A stretch of DNA of 8,437 nt, taken from an uncultured Eubacteriales bacterium. GTDB taxonomy: Bacteria > Bacillota_A > Clostridia > Christensenellales > Aristaeellaceae. Below the pieces are notes generated by a model, which did no database searches, was not told the DNA's origin, and was given only the letters and a program-made list of their open reading frames with translations. A program made the translations under genes and the position numbers. Shown in pieces: positions 1 to 6,824 of this stretch (the first letter of the stretch is position 1; every line of letters starts with the position of its first letter). The stretch is taken from the NCBI GenBank assembly GCA_900313545.1, contig OMRS01000139.1:1-8437 (forward strand). The letters run 5' to 3'.

Positions 1-383
1 CGGATCTTCCACACGCGGAAGGCACGGATGAGCAGGTTCACGAACAGACCCACGACGGGAAGGACAATGACGAACATAAATTCTTCCTGAACGTAGTCCA
101 CCATGGAAATACCCATCCACCGGGTGGCAATAAACTGGGCCAGTAGAAAGAAGAACACGATTCCAACATAGGTCAGCACCCGGTTTTTCGTGCTTTTCTG
201 AACCGTTTTGCTGAAGACGATCTTGGAGATGACCATCTCCATCACCATACCGACGACTAAACACGCCACGATGCACATGACATCCGGCCAGCCGGATAGT
301 CTTGCGATGGCGTCGCCAAAGCCATAGCCAAGCGCAGCGACGACCGCCACCATAAAATGGTCAATTGTGAATAATTTTTTCAT
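1..383 (-). CDS. Membrane protein with four predicted TM segments, partial (C-terminus outside window)
   Basis: The reading frame starts at an ATG (383-381) and stays open for 127 codons to the window edge, so only the N-terminal part is present. The start is supported by a GGGAGG ribosome binding site about 7 bases upstream. The visible protein begins MKKLFTIDHF and has four hydrophobic stretches, roughly residues 10-27, 36-54, 67-87 and 100-118. A basic loop lies around 54-69 (SKIVFSKTVQKSTKNR) and the fragment ends in a basic stretch, RAFRVWKI. No catalytic motif is visible. From memory of similar sequences, this kind of N-terminal membrane module in gut Firmicutes may precede a carboxylesterase-like domain; that is a weak hypothesis and the diagnostic part is outside the window. 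It lies 75 bases downstream of the 459-1121 gene with no clear terminator between, so the two are probably cotranscribed. Several codons (TTA, CTA, AGA) are rarer in the transporter operon. Confidence 0.8.
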   Translation of the reverse strand, partial: MKKLFTIDHFMVAVVAALGYGFGDAIARLSGWPDVMCIVACLVVGMVMEMVISKIVFSKTVQKSTKNRVLTYVGIVFFFLLAQFIATRWMGISMVDYVQEEFMFVIVLPVVGLFVNLLIRAFRVWKI

Positions 384-458
384 GCCGAAACCTCCCTGTA
401 AATCTGATAACCTGATTTTAGGTTCTGCTGCATAACCCCGGATCAATGAATGACTTGC

Positions 459-1121
459 CTATTTCTCCTGCAGAATGGTTTCATTCACATCCTCTTCAAT
501 CTCGGAGTACAGCTTCTCAACGTCGCTTTCCGTGTACCTGGGAACCTCATAGTGTTCGGAAAACACGACTTTGATACTTGCGAGCCGTCCGGCCAGTCTC
601 CGTTCACGGCGAAGGTCGGCCCCTGTCAGAAAGATATAATCGCACAGGTTTTCTCCCATAAACCAGAAGAGAATAAAGAGCAGCTCGCGGGGCATTTCCA
701 TCAGCGGCTTCGTCAGCCACAGGACGGCCCCTGAAAGGAGCATGCCGATCACCATGAACAGGAAGGTCCGCATATGGCGTTTCTCGTGTTTTTCCACCAT
801 GCCGAGATCATAGGCAAAATCGTCCCGGATGACCTCCTCAATGGTCTTTTTCTCCTCCGGCGACAGGCTGTTCCCGGTAATGCTCAGCACCAGCGGGCAC
901 TCGGTCGGCGTCACATCTGCGCACTCTTTGAGATAGTCATAAAAATCCGTGTTCAGAGTCTCATAGCCTTTGACGCTGTACGTACTGATCACATCGCTGT
1001 AGTCGGATACACTGCATGGAATCGTCGCGATCCCGCTCCTGACATAGTCCCGTTTGATCAGATACTCAAGATGTCCCTTTCTCCGTTCAAATAATCTGGC
1101 AGTATTGTGTTTGGTCATCAT
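459..1121 (-). CDS. Hypothetical membrane protein with a central two-TM hairpin
   Basis: This is a 220-residue protein of unknown function, probably a cytoplasmic-membrane protein. Residues 1-115 are soluble and charged, with a basic N-terminus (RLFERRKGHLEYLIKRD) and a long acidic/helical segment (LSPEEKKTIEEVIRDDFAYD, 86-105). Two hydrophobic segments follow at about 117-137 and 146-167, joined by a short loop. The C-terminal tail (168-220) starts very basic (LRRERRLAGR) and becomes acidic and helix-prone (EKLYSEIEEDVNE). The hairpin topology puts both soluble parts on the same side of the membrane, most likely the cytoplasm by the positive-inside rule. No signal peptide, catalytic motif or known domain is recognised. 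Translation could begin at either of two adjacent ATGs (1121 or 1118); a GAGGA motif lies 5 or 8 bases upstream, which slightly favours the second and would give 219 residues. It precedes the partial membrane-protein gene at 1-383 and follows the amidohydrolase remnant by 113 bases. Confidence 0.8.
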   Translation of the reverse strand: MMTKHNTARLFERRKGHLEYLIKRDYVRSGIATIPCSVSDYSDVISTYSVKGYETLNTDFYDYLKECADVTPTECPLVLSITGNSLSPEEKKTIEEVIRDDFAYDLGMVEKHEKRHMRTFLFMVIGMLLSGAVLWLTKPLMEMPRELLFILFWFMGENLCDYIFLTGADLRRERRLAGRLASIKVVFSEHYEVPRYTESDVEKLYSEIEEDVNETILQEK

Positions 1122-1234
1122 ATAGTCCTCATCCCTGACGATTCACATCTTTTTGCAGAAGACGGAAAAGTGCCGATGATGCGGCATTGCGCAAAGACCG
1201 GGATGCCCTGATCCCGACGGGCTGCTGGGAGCCG

Positions 1235-1598
1235 TCAGTTCGCTTTCTTTCCACGCAGAACCACGTCCTGCGGCTTGTTCCGGCTGAAGCCCCCGTGCTC
1301 CGCGGTGTGTTGTCAAACGCCGGACAATCAGCGCCCCTGCCAACCGCAATGGCTCCCTTTATGTCCTCCGCATGCGGTTCTCCATGAAATCCAGGGTTCC
1401 CTGTTTGCCTGAGCATGTGATCTGTTTCCCGTAAGCGACATACTCAAAGCCAGCGCCCGTGGTGATGCGGACATGGCTGTCGGTAATCCCGGGCATGATG
1501 AGTTTCCCGTGAAGGCTGGCAGCCTCGCCCTCATTGTCCGAAAGGCCGGCCCCGTCGCCCGCATGGACGAATTTGCCGAGAACAAGGGTCTGTTTCAT
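1235..1598 (-). pseudogene. YtcJ-like amidohydrolase remnant (internal deletion and frameshifts)
   Basis: This is the wreck of a YtcJ-type (amidohydrolase_3, COG1574) metal-dependent hydrolase, whose intact members are normally over 500 residues. The start ATG (1598-1596) has an AAGGAG site 8 bases upstream. About 80 codons follow, beginning MKQTLVLGKFVHAG and including GKLIMPGITDSHV and TTGAGFEYVAYGKQITCSGK, typical of the family's N-terminus. The frame ends in TAA at 1359-1361. Directly there, a second frame encodes HAEDIKGAIAVGRGAD, matching the family's C-terminal 'KGSIxxGKxAD' block. Near 1290 the similarity moves to a third frame, HGGFSRNKPQDVVLRGKKAN, ending at TGA (1235-1237). The head is therefore joined almost directly to the tail, with roughly 400 codons missing. 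The metal-binding HxH motif reads HVR, so the second histidine is lost too, and the region just before the HGK block also looks shortened. Similarity is judged from motif recall, not from an alignment. Confidence 0.75.
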
Positions 1599-1684
1599 GC
1601 GGTGTTTCTCCTTTCGATTCTGCATCGCATTGTCCCTCGGGGGGATCATCTGCTGCCCCTGTCTGGTCCGGTGCAATTCATTTT

Positions 1685-1714
1685 ATTTTACTAAAAACGG
1701 TACAATGATGTCAA
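1685..1714 (-). promoter_or_regulatory. Sigma-70-type promoter of the amidohydrolase remnant
   Basis: On the minus strand a perfect -35 box TTGACA (1714-1709) is separated by 18 bases from TAAAAT (1690-1685), which matches five of six -10 positions. Transcription would start near 1678, leaving an untranslated leader of about 80 bases before the remnant's ATG at 1598. The region is AT-rich within a GC-rich surrounding, as expected for a promoter. An imperfect inverted repeat (AATGGACTGTCATT) touches the upstream side of the -35 box and could be an operator, though this is weak. The promoter may still serve the two membrane-protein genes downstream. Confidence 0.6.
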
Positions 1715-1739
1715 TGACAGTCCATTTAATGTAGAATAA

Positions 1740-2250
1740 CGCACATACAAACAGAAATGATGACAAAACGGTGATGAACGCGCTTCGCACATGGCCAAAG
1801 GCGGGCACGGCAGCGAAATGAGCCGGACCGCCAGGCGGGAAAATGAGAGGGGGAGACCGTCAGGGGAAGCGCCTTCTCGTCCTGCCCGGGAAAGGGGATC
1901 CCTGCCGGTACGGCACCCTGCGGGGAGCCGGATTCAGGGGAAAAGGATCCGCTGTCACCCAGGACCTGCCCACAGGGCGCCGCGGGAGGGGGCAGCCCCC
2001 GGATGAAAAGGGGATGATCCATTGGATTTCCAGCGTCGGCCCGGCACTTGGAGACCGCGGACATCATGCATGTACAACAGGCCGTATATGAAGATCCATA
2101 TACGGCCTGTTTTTCTGCAGCTTCGTCAGGGCGCGGGAGGGAGGGCATGTTATCCTTCACGGGATAGCCAGGTTTGCGGGCCGCGCGCCGAGGTCCGCTG
2201 CTGCAGATCCGCCTTCTCGCCGGCATGGAGGAGTCCTCCTGCGGAAACTC
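1740..2250. other. Gene-free GC-rich intergenic stretch
   Basis: About 500 bases here hold no convincing gene. Open frames exist on both strands, but they are rich in Arg, Pro, Gly and Ser, lack plausible ribosome binding sites and resemble no family I recognise. They are best explained by high GC keeping stop codons rare. The only clear structure is the plus-strand terminator-like hairpin at 2076-2115. The stretch separates the transporter operon's terminator from the promoter of the amidohydrolase remnant. It may be decayed coding DNA, since the neighbouring gene is decayed, but no residual domain could be read. Confidence 0.5.
2076..2115 (+). terminator. Orphan Rho-independent terminator, plus strand
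   Basis: A perfect 15-base-pair stem (2076-2090 with 2097-2111) closes a six-base loop (AAGATC), and the run of T at 2110-2114 follows on the plus strand. This is a textbook intrinsic terminator for rightward transcription. Read leftward, the sequence after the stem is TGTACATG, which is not a U-tract, so it should act in one direction only. No recognisable plus-strand gene lies upstream of it. It may end an unannotated transcript, be left over from a lost gene, or block antisense transcription into the transporter operon's 3' end. Confidence 0.7.
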
Positions 2251-2277
2251 AAAAAGCCTGCCGCAGGTGCGGCAGGC
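2251..2277 (-). terminator. Rho-independent terminator of the transporter operon
   Basis: The stem GCCTGCCGC (2256-2264) pairs perfectly with GCGGCAGGC (2269-2277) around a four-base loop. On the minus strand five T residues (2255-2251) follow directly. It begins 7 bases after the stop codon of the hydrolase gene and so marks the 3' end of the operon. A second T-run on the other side (2281-2285 on the plus strand) means it could also stop rightward transcripts, although three bases separate stem and T-run there. Confidence 0.85.
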
Positions 2278-2284
2278 CTGTTTT

Positions 2285-3193
2285 TCAGAACGGATAGGCG
2301 GAAAACGCGTTGTCATGGAAGATCTGCTCAAGCTCCTGCCGCGTAAAGATCTCCGGTCTGCACAGATAGTCCCACAGATGTTCATAGCTGTCCCGGGTGA
2401 GCGGGGAGGGCAGATCGCTTCCCCACAGCAGCTTGTCGCATCCGACGGTGTCCCGGGCGATGGCCACGTAGCGGCAGGCCGTGGGATAGGGATAGGTTTC
2501 CGGATCGACATTCCAGGGAACCGCCGAAATGTCAAACCAGACGTTGGGCAGACGGAGAAGCTTCAGGGATTCGGTAAACACCGCCTCGTCGCGGAGCGTG
2601 GGGGCGAGCAGATGGCACACGACCACCTTCATGTCCGGACAGGACCTGGCGATCTCCGCGACCGCCTCAGGCTGGTAGCTGCTCATCCCGGGTCCCCCGA
2701 TATCCAGCACAAGCGTGCAGCCGTTGTCCGCAGCCAGACGGACCTGCCGCTCGAGCAGCGGCCCGTCCAGGCGGAAGGGCGTATGATAGCCCATCATGCC
2801 CCCGCCTTCGCTCACCTCAAACTTGATCACCCGGACCCCTTCCCGCAGGACAAACCTCTCAAGGATCTCGAGGGACTGCTGGGCATAGACATCCGCGGTG
2901 CAGGCGGGAATGAACATGTCAGGGTACCGCCTGGCCACCTCGAGGGAATACTCGTTCTGGTAGCCGTAAAAGGATCCCTGCAGCAGCACGGCCTTTTCCA
3001 CGCCCTTTTCCCTGAGAAAAGGGTACAGCTTTTCTCCCAGCAGGTTGGTCTCCCCCAGGCAGGCGGGGATCAGGTCGGTCTCCTCCCCGTTGGCCCAGCG
3101 GGCGCGTCCGCCGCCGATGGCGCGGAATTCGCCCCTGCGGGCGAACCCGTGCAGATTCTCGATCACATGGACATGGACATCCACAAGTTTCAT
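2285..3193 (-). CDS. Amidohydrolase_2-family metal-dependent hydrolase
   Basis: This 302-residue protein is about the usual length for the PF04909 TIM-barrel hydrolases, which include lactonases of sugar-acid and aromatic pathways and ACMSD-type decarboxylases. It has no signal peptide, so it should be cytoplasmic. The N-terminal metal motif is DVHVHV (H7, H9). A conserved histidine follows a beta strand in VVVCHLLAP (H194), and the catalytic aspartate is in LLWGSDLP (D260). The strand that often carries another metal-binding His reads TLVLDIGGPG, with D164 at the expected position; this may define a subfamily or alter the metal site. It is the last operon gene. Its ATG overlaps the permease stop by four bases (ATGA) with an AGGAG upstream, so translation is probably coupled. 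A terminator follows 7 bases later. Context suggests it acts on the imported solute, for example opening a sugar lactone, but the substrate is unknown. Confidence 0.85.
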   Translation of the reverse strand: MKLVDVHVHVIENLHGFARRGEFRAIGGGRARWANGEETDLIPACLGETNLLGEKLYPFLREKGVEKAVLLQGSFYGYQNEYSLEVARRYPDMFIPACTADVYAQQSLEILERFVLREGVRVIKFEVSEGGGMMGYHTPFRLDGPLLERQVRLAADNGCTLVLDIGGPGMSSYQPEAVAEIARSCPDMKVVVCHLLAPTLRDEAVFTESLKLLRLPNVWFDISAVPWNVDPETYPYPTACRYVAIARDTVGCDKLLWGSDLPSPLTRDSYEHLWDYLCRPEIFTRQELEQIFHDNAFSAYPF

Positions 3194-4218
3194 GATTTCA
3201 GTGCTCCTTTCGAGTCCCCGCGCCTGAACGGCCTGCCGAACATCGACCTCTGAAGTCCGCTGTTCTTGTTCTTGGCATAGACATCCGTGGCGACGGCGCA
3301 GATGATGATCACGCCTTTGACCAGCGTATGGTAAGTCGAGGGAACGCCCATCAGGCGCATGCCGTTGTTGAGCACGCCCACCAGCAGCGCGCCGAAGAGG
3401 GCGCCCTGGATGGAGCCCTCACCGCCGGCCAGACTCGTGCCGCCCACCACGATGGCGGTCAGCACGTCATTTTCATAGCCGGTGGCCGCCTTGGCGATGG
3501 CCTGCTGGTTCATGGAGGCCAGGACGATGCCGGAAAGGGCGGCCATCAGGCTGGAAAGTACATAGCACACGGTGGACACGCGCCGCACGGCGACGCCCGA
3601 AAGGGCCGCCGCCTGCCGGTTCCCGCCCACGGCGTACACGCGCTGCCCGAAGACCGTCTTGTTGAGGATGATATAGGTCAGCAGCATCATGATGCCCATG
3701 ATGTAGATCGGCACCGGCACCCCCAGAAGGCGCCCGCTTCCGATAAAGGTGAAGCTGGGGGGCTCCATGGCCGCGATGGTGTGGTTGCCCGTGGTCAGCT
3801 GGGCCACGCCGTTGATGATGCTCTGGGTGGACAGGGTGATCAGGAACGCGGGAACATCGAAATAGGAGATGATCAGGCCGTTGACCAGCCCCACAGCGGC
3901 GCCTGCCAGCAGGCCCAGCACAATGCCCACAACGACGGAGGTCCCCGTCTTTCCCATGCCGATGATGGTCAGCACCGTGACCGCGCCGGAAAGGGCGGCC
4001 ACCGGGCCGACCGAAAGGTCGATGCCGCCCAGGAGGACCGCGTAAATCATGCCGCAGATCATCGTGCCGTAGATGGAGACGGCATAGAGAATGCTCAGCA
4101 TGTTGTTGAAGGTCGGGAAGATCCTGGGCTGCAGGATGACCATGACCAGCATGACGCCCAGCAGGATGAGCGGCTTCTGAAAGCGTTTGACAAACTGCGA
4201 TCTGTTCATCTTATTCAT
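3190..4218 (-). CDS. RbsC-like sugar ABC transporter permease (second permease)
   Basis: This is an inner-membrane subunit of a ribose/galactose-type (BPD_transp_2, RbsC-like) importer, 342 residues, normal for the family. It is highly hydrophobic, with a first membrane segment at about 16-31 and further segments throughout. Family hallmarks are LLGGIDLSVGPVAALSG (62-78), VPAFLITLSTQSI (122-134), FGQRVYAVGGNRQAAALSGV (190-209) and the ATPase-contact region VVGGTSLAGGEGSIQGALFG (257-276). The open frame extends 16 codons further upstream (to 4266), but the start at 4218 is preferred. A GGGAGG site lies about 7 bases before it, and the resulting 8-base overlap with the ATPase stop (ATGAATAA) fits the operon pattern. 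Another ATG lies three codons in, with poorer spacing. The protein clearly differs from the other permease at 5728-6735, so the channel is probably a heterodimer, as in the LsrC/LsrD and YtfT/YjfF systems. Confidence 0.92.
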   Translation of the reverse strand: MNKMNRSQFVKRFQKPLILLGVMLVMVILQPRIFPTFNNMLSILYAVSIYGTMICGMIYAVLLGGIDLSVGPVAALSGAVTVLTIIGMGKTGTSVVVGIVLGLLAGAAVGLVNGLIISYFDVPAFLITLSTQSIINGVAQLTTGNHTIAAMEPPSFTFIGSGRLLGVPVPIYIMGIMMLLTYIILNKTVFGQRVYAVGGNRQAAALSGVAVRRVSTVCYVLSSLMAALSGIVLASMNQQAIAKAATGYENDVLTAIVVGGTSLAGGEGSIQGALFGALLVGVLNNGMRLMGVPSTYHTLVKGVIIICAVATDVYAKNKNSGLQRSMFGRPFRRGDSKGALKS

Positions 4219-5731
4219 GGTCGGCCTCCCTGCTGTTGTCGATACCGGATGCTGCGGCAAGCACATCCTCCTGGGTGATGAACCCCTCGTTGAATTCCCT
4301 GAAGATCCTTCCTTTGCGCATGACCAGGATGCGGGTGCTCACCCTCAGGAGCTCCTGAAGGTCCGAGGAGACGACGATGACAATGACCCCTTTTGCAGCC
4401 AGCCCCTCCAGAATCTGGTAAATGGCCTCCTTGACGCCCACGTCAATTCCCGCCGTGGGTTCGTCCACCAGCAGAACCCTGAGGTCCCGGGCCATCCATT
4501 TCCCGACGACGACCTTCTGCTGGTTGCCTCCGGAAAGATTGATGACCGGCATGGAGGGAATGTTGGGGCGCACGGCCAGATTGGAGATGGCGTCGTCGCA
4601 CATCCGGGACTCACGGCCGCTGTTGACGATGCCCAGGGCATTGCTGAGCAGGTCGTAGTTGGTCAGGGCGATGTTCTTGCGGATGCTCTGCAGCGGAATG
4701 AACCCCTGCCCGCGCCGGTCCTCCGGGATGAGGCCGAAGCCCTTTTTGATGTTCCCGGCGACCGTGCCGCCGATTTTTTCCCCGTCTAAGGTGATTTCCC
4801 CCGCATCCGCGCGGTCCGCGCCGAAAATGGTCCGCAGCACTTCGGTGCGTCCGGAACCCACGAGGCCGCCGATTCCCAGGATCTCGCCGTGATGCGCATC
4901 AAAGCTGACGTTTTCAAAGACGCCCCTGCGGGTCAGCCCCCGCACGCTCAGGCCCACGGGGCCCTGGGGCCGGTGCATGGCGACCCGGTCCGCGCTGGTG
5001 GCGATATCCTTGCCGATCATCATGCGGATGATCTTCTGGGGATCATAGTCCTTCTTCTCCACCACGGCCACGTTTTCCCCGTCCCGCAGCACGGTCAGGC
5101 GGTCCGCAAGCAGACGGACCTCCTCCAGACGGTGCGTGATGTAGAGGATCCCGACGCCCTTGTCCCGGAGCCGGTTGATGATGTCAAAGAGGCGTTCGCT
5201 TTCGGAGGCGCTCAGGGAGGCGGTCGGTTCATCCATGATGATCAGGGGCGCGTCGACGGTCAGGGACTTGAGAATCTCGACGGTCTGCTGCTGGGCGATG
5301 CTCAGGTTCTCGACCACCTCTCCGGGGTCCAGGTACAGATCGAAGCGCTCCATCAGCTCCAGCACGCGCCGGGTCATGGTTTTGCTGTCAAGCAGCCCGC
5401 ATCTGCGGGTCTCCTGCCCCAGCAGGATGTTCTGCATCACCGTCAGGGTGGGGATCAGGCTCAGCTCCTGATAGATGACCGCAAGGCCCAGGCGCTGGGC
5501 ATCCGAGCGGCTGTTGATCTCGGCCTGCTTTCCCTGGATCCAGATGGTCCCCTCATCCTTCGGGTAGACGCCCATAATGATCTTGATCAGCGTGGATTTC
5601 CCCGCGCCGTTTTCGCCCATGAGGGCATGGACCTCACCGGAGCGGATCTCAAGATTGACGCCCTTGAGCACCTGCACGCCCGAGAAACTCTTGTGGATGT
5701 TTTCAGCGCGCAGCAGCACCTGGTCGCTCAT
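4211..5731 (-). CDS. RbsA-like sugar ABC transporter ATP-binding protein (tandem ATPase)
   Basis: This 506-residue protein is two ABC ATPase domains in one chain, the standard design and length for the RbsA/MglA/AraG family that powers sugar import. Domain 1 has Walker A GENGAGKST (39-47), a family-type signature LSIAQQQ (143-149), Walker B LIIMDEPT (163-170) and H-loop His200. Domain 2 has the degenerate Walker A GLVGSGRTE (289-297), with Arg in place of Lys, then the EDRRGQG motif (337-343), signature LSGGNQQK (399-406) and Walker B LLVDEPTAGID (420-430). Domain 2 degeneracy is normal here, so domain 1 is expected to do most of the hydrolysis. The ATG overlaps the stop of the upstream permease by four bases (ATGA), with a purine-rich AAAGGCGG site upstream, and the stop overlaps the next permease. 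The protein sits on the cytoplasmic face of the two-permease channel. The exact sugar cannot be inferred from the ATPase. Confidence 0.95.
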   Translation of the reverse strand: MSDQVLLRAENIHKSFSGVQVLKGVNLEIRSGEVHALMGENGAGKSTLIKIIMGVYPKDEGTIWIQGKQAEINSRSDAQRLGLAVIYQELSLIPTLTVMQNILLGQETRRCGLLDSKTMTRRVLELMERFDLYLDPGEVVENLSIAQQQTVEILKSLTVDAPLIIMDEPTASLSASESERLFDIINRLRDKGVGILYITHRLEEVRLLADRLTVLRDGENVAVVEKKDYDPQKIIRMMIGKDIATSADRVAMHRPQGPVGLSVRGLTRRGVFENVSFDAHHGEILGIGGLVGSGRTEVLRTIFGADRADAGEITLDGEKIGGTVAGNIKKGFGLIPEDRRGQGFIPLQSIRKNIALTNYDLLSNALGIVNSGRESRMCDDAISNLAVRPNIPSMPVINLSGGNQQKVVVGKWMARDLRVLLVDEPTAGIDVGVKEAIYQILEGLAAKGVIVIVVSSDLQELLRVSTRILVMRKGRIFREFNEGFITQEDVLAAASGIDNSREADHE

Positions 5732-6735
5732 TGTGCCACCGCCTTTCCCTTGAGCGCCTTCCTGCCGGAACTGTGGAGCCGGCTCCGGAAGTAACGCTGG
5801 TAGACCGCGTCAAAGAGCACCATGATGATAATCACCACGCCCTTGATGATCACGTGATACTCGCTGCCGAGGTTGTACTTGTAGATGCCGTTGGTGAGGA
5901 TGGACATGAACAGGGCGCCGATCATGCTGCCGACCACATCGCCGCGTCCGCCGCTGAACGCGCAGCCTCCCACCACGACGGCGGCAATGACATCAAACTC
6001 GAGTCCCGTGCCCAGTTCCACCGTTGCGGCGCCGGTACGGGCGAGCAGGAAGATCGAGGCAAGGCCGCAGCAGAACCCGGAGAGCCCGAAGGCAAACTGC
6101 TTGATCCCGTCGGTCCGGATGCCTGAAAGGTCGGCGGATTTCCGGTTGGATCCCGTGGCGTAGGTGTAGACGCCGACCCGGGTTTTTTTGAGAAGAAGCT
6201 GCCCGACGATCACCATCACGATGAAGGCGATGGTGACATAGAACAGCCCGCTGCTGATCTTTCCGCTGAAGGCCAGGAAGGCCTTGTTCTTGATCACCTG
6301 GTTGCGGATGCGCCCGGACTCCCTGATGGCAAAGAGCATTGTCAGTCCGCGGAAAATCCCCTGGGTGGCAAGGGTGGCGATGAAGTCCGGCAGTTTCAGT
6401 CTGGTCACGACGAAGCCGTTGAGCAGTCCGCCGAGGATGCCGATCAGGATGGACATGAGGCACACCACCGGAACGGGGACATCCGGCAGATAAAACAGAA
6501 AATTGGCCATGATCATGGCCGAGAGGGCGGTCAGCGCGCCCGTGGACAGATCAATTCCCGCGGTGATGATGACAAAGGTCACCCCGACGGCAAGAATTCC
6601 CGTGACGGACGCATCCCGCAGGAACGCGTAGACGTTCTTCGGCGCAAGGAAATAGCTGCTGGTCAGGCTGAACACGGCGACCAGCAGCGCCAGAAGGCAG
6701 ATGGAAATGATTCGGCGAATGGATTCCTGTCTCAA
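5728..6735 (-). CDS. RbsC-like sugar ABC transporter permease (first permease, TTG start)
   Basis: This 335-residue membrane protein is a BPD_transp_2/RbsC-type permease. The first membrane segment spans about 10-30. Hallmarks are ITAGIDLSTGALTALSAM (57-74), LPDFIATLATQGIFRGLTML (115-134), GVYTYATGSNRKSADLSGI (188-206) and the cytoplasmic coupling region VVGGCAFSGGRGDVVGSMIG (254-273). The C-terminal tail is basic and soluble (YRSR-like, then GRKALKGKAV). The start is a TTG (6735-6733), read as Met. It has a GAGGGGGG ribosome binding site about 9 bases upstream, and no ATG in a sensible position competes with it. A weak start plus the hairpin just upstream (6770-6810) would give less permease than receptor protein, as transporters need. 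The gene ends in the ATGA overlap with the ATPase gene. With the permease at 3190-4218 it likely forms the membrane channel; residues lining the path cannot be assigned without a model. Confidence 0.92.
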   Translation of the reverse strand: MRQESIRRIISICLLALLVAVFSLTSSYFLAPKNVYAFLRDASVTGILAVGVTFVIITAGIDLSTGALTALSAMIMANFLFYLPDVPVPVVCLMSILIGILGGLLNGFVVTRLKLPDFIATLATQGIFRGLTMLFAIRESGRIRNQVIKNKAFLAFSGKISSGLFYVTIAFIVMVIVGQLLLKKTRVGVYTYATGSNRKSADLSGIRTDGIKQFAFGLSGFCCGLASIFLLARTGAATVELGTGLEFDVIAAVVVGGCAFSGGRGDVVGSMIGALFMSILTNGIYKYNLGSEYHVIIKGVVIIIMVLFDAVYQRYFRSRLHSSGRKALKGKAVAQ

Positions 6736-6769
6736 GGAAAATCCCCCCTCACTGAACAGGAGAAACAGG

Positions 6770-6810
6770 AAAAGAGGGCCGTCTCAAGCAGCGCTGAAGA
6801 GACGGCCCTC
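6770..6810 (-). terminator. Intercistronic hairpin after the receptor gene (partial terminator)
   Basis: A perfect 12-base-pair GC-rich stem (6774-6785 with 6799-6810) encloses a 13-base loop that itself contains the palindrome AGCGCT. On the minus strand the stem is followed by TTTTCCTGTTT. It lies in the 89-base gap between the solute-binding protein gene and the first permease gene, and it is the only sizeable gap inside the operon. The short U-tract suggests leaky termination or a barrier that protects the receptor message from 3' decay. Either would raise receptor levels above those of the membrane components. Confidence 0.75.
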
Positions 6811-6824
6811 CTGTGAAAACGGAA

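Noticed and set aside
1164..1190. Small hairpin TGCCG/CGGCA followed by TTTT on the minus strand, between the remnant and the 459-1121 gene
   Set aside because: The stem is only five to seven base pairs with a wobble pair, too weak to call a terminator.
1726..2535. 269-codon minus-strand open frame
   Set aside because: It overlaps the 3' end of the hydrolase gene in another frame, crosses that operon's terminator, has Arg/Pro/Ser-rich composition and lacks family motifs. It is a product of high GC.
2174..3253. 359-codon plus-strand open frame
   Set aside because: It lies antisense to the hydrolase gene, whose metal motifs and ribosome binding site are clear. The plus-strand product has no recognisable domain.
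3328..4278. 316-codon plus-strand frame rich in His, Asp, Gly and Gln
   Set aside because: This composition is typical of the antisense of a GC-rich membrane-protein gene; the permease on the other strand is unambiguous.
4211..5731. Degenerate Walker A (GRT instead of GKS/T) in the second ATPase domain
   Set aside because: This is normal for the RbsA/MglA family and is not a sign of an inactive or novel protein.
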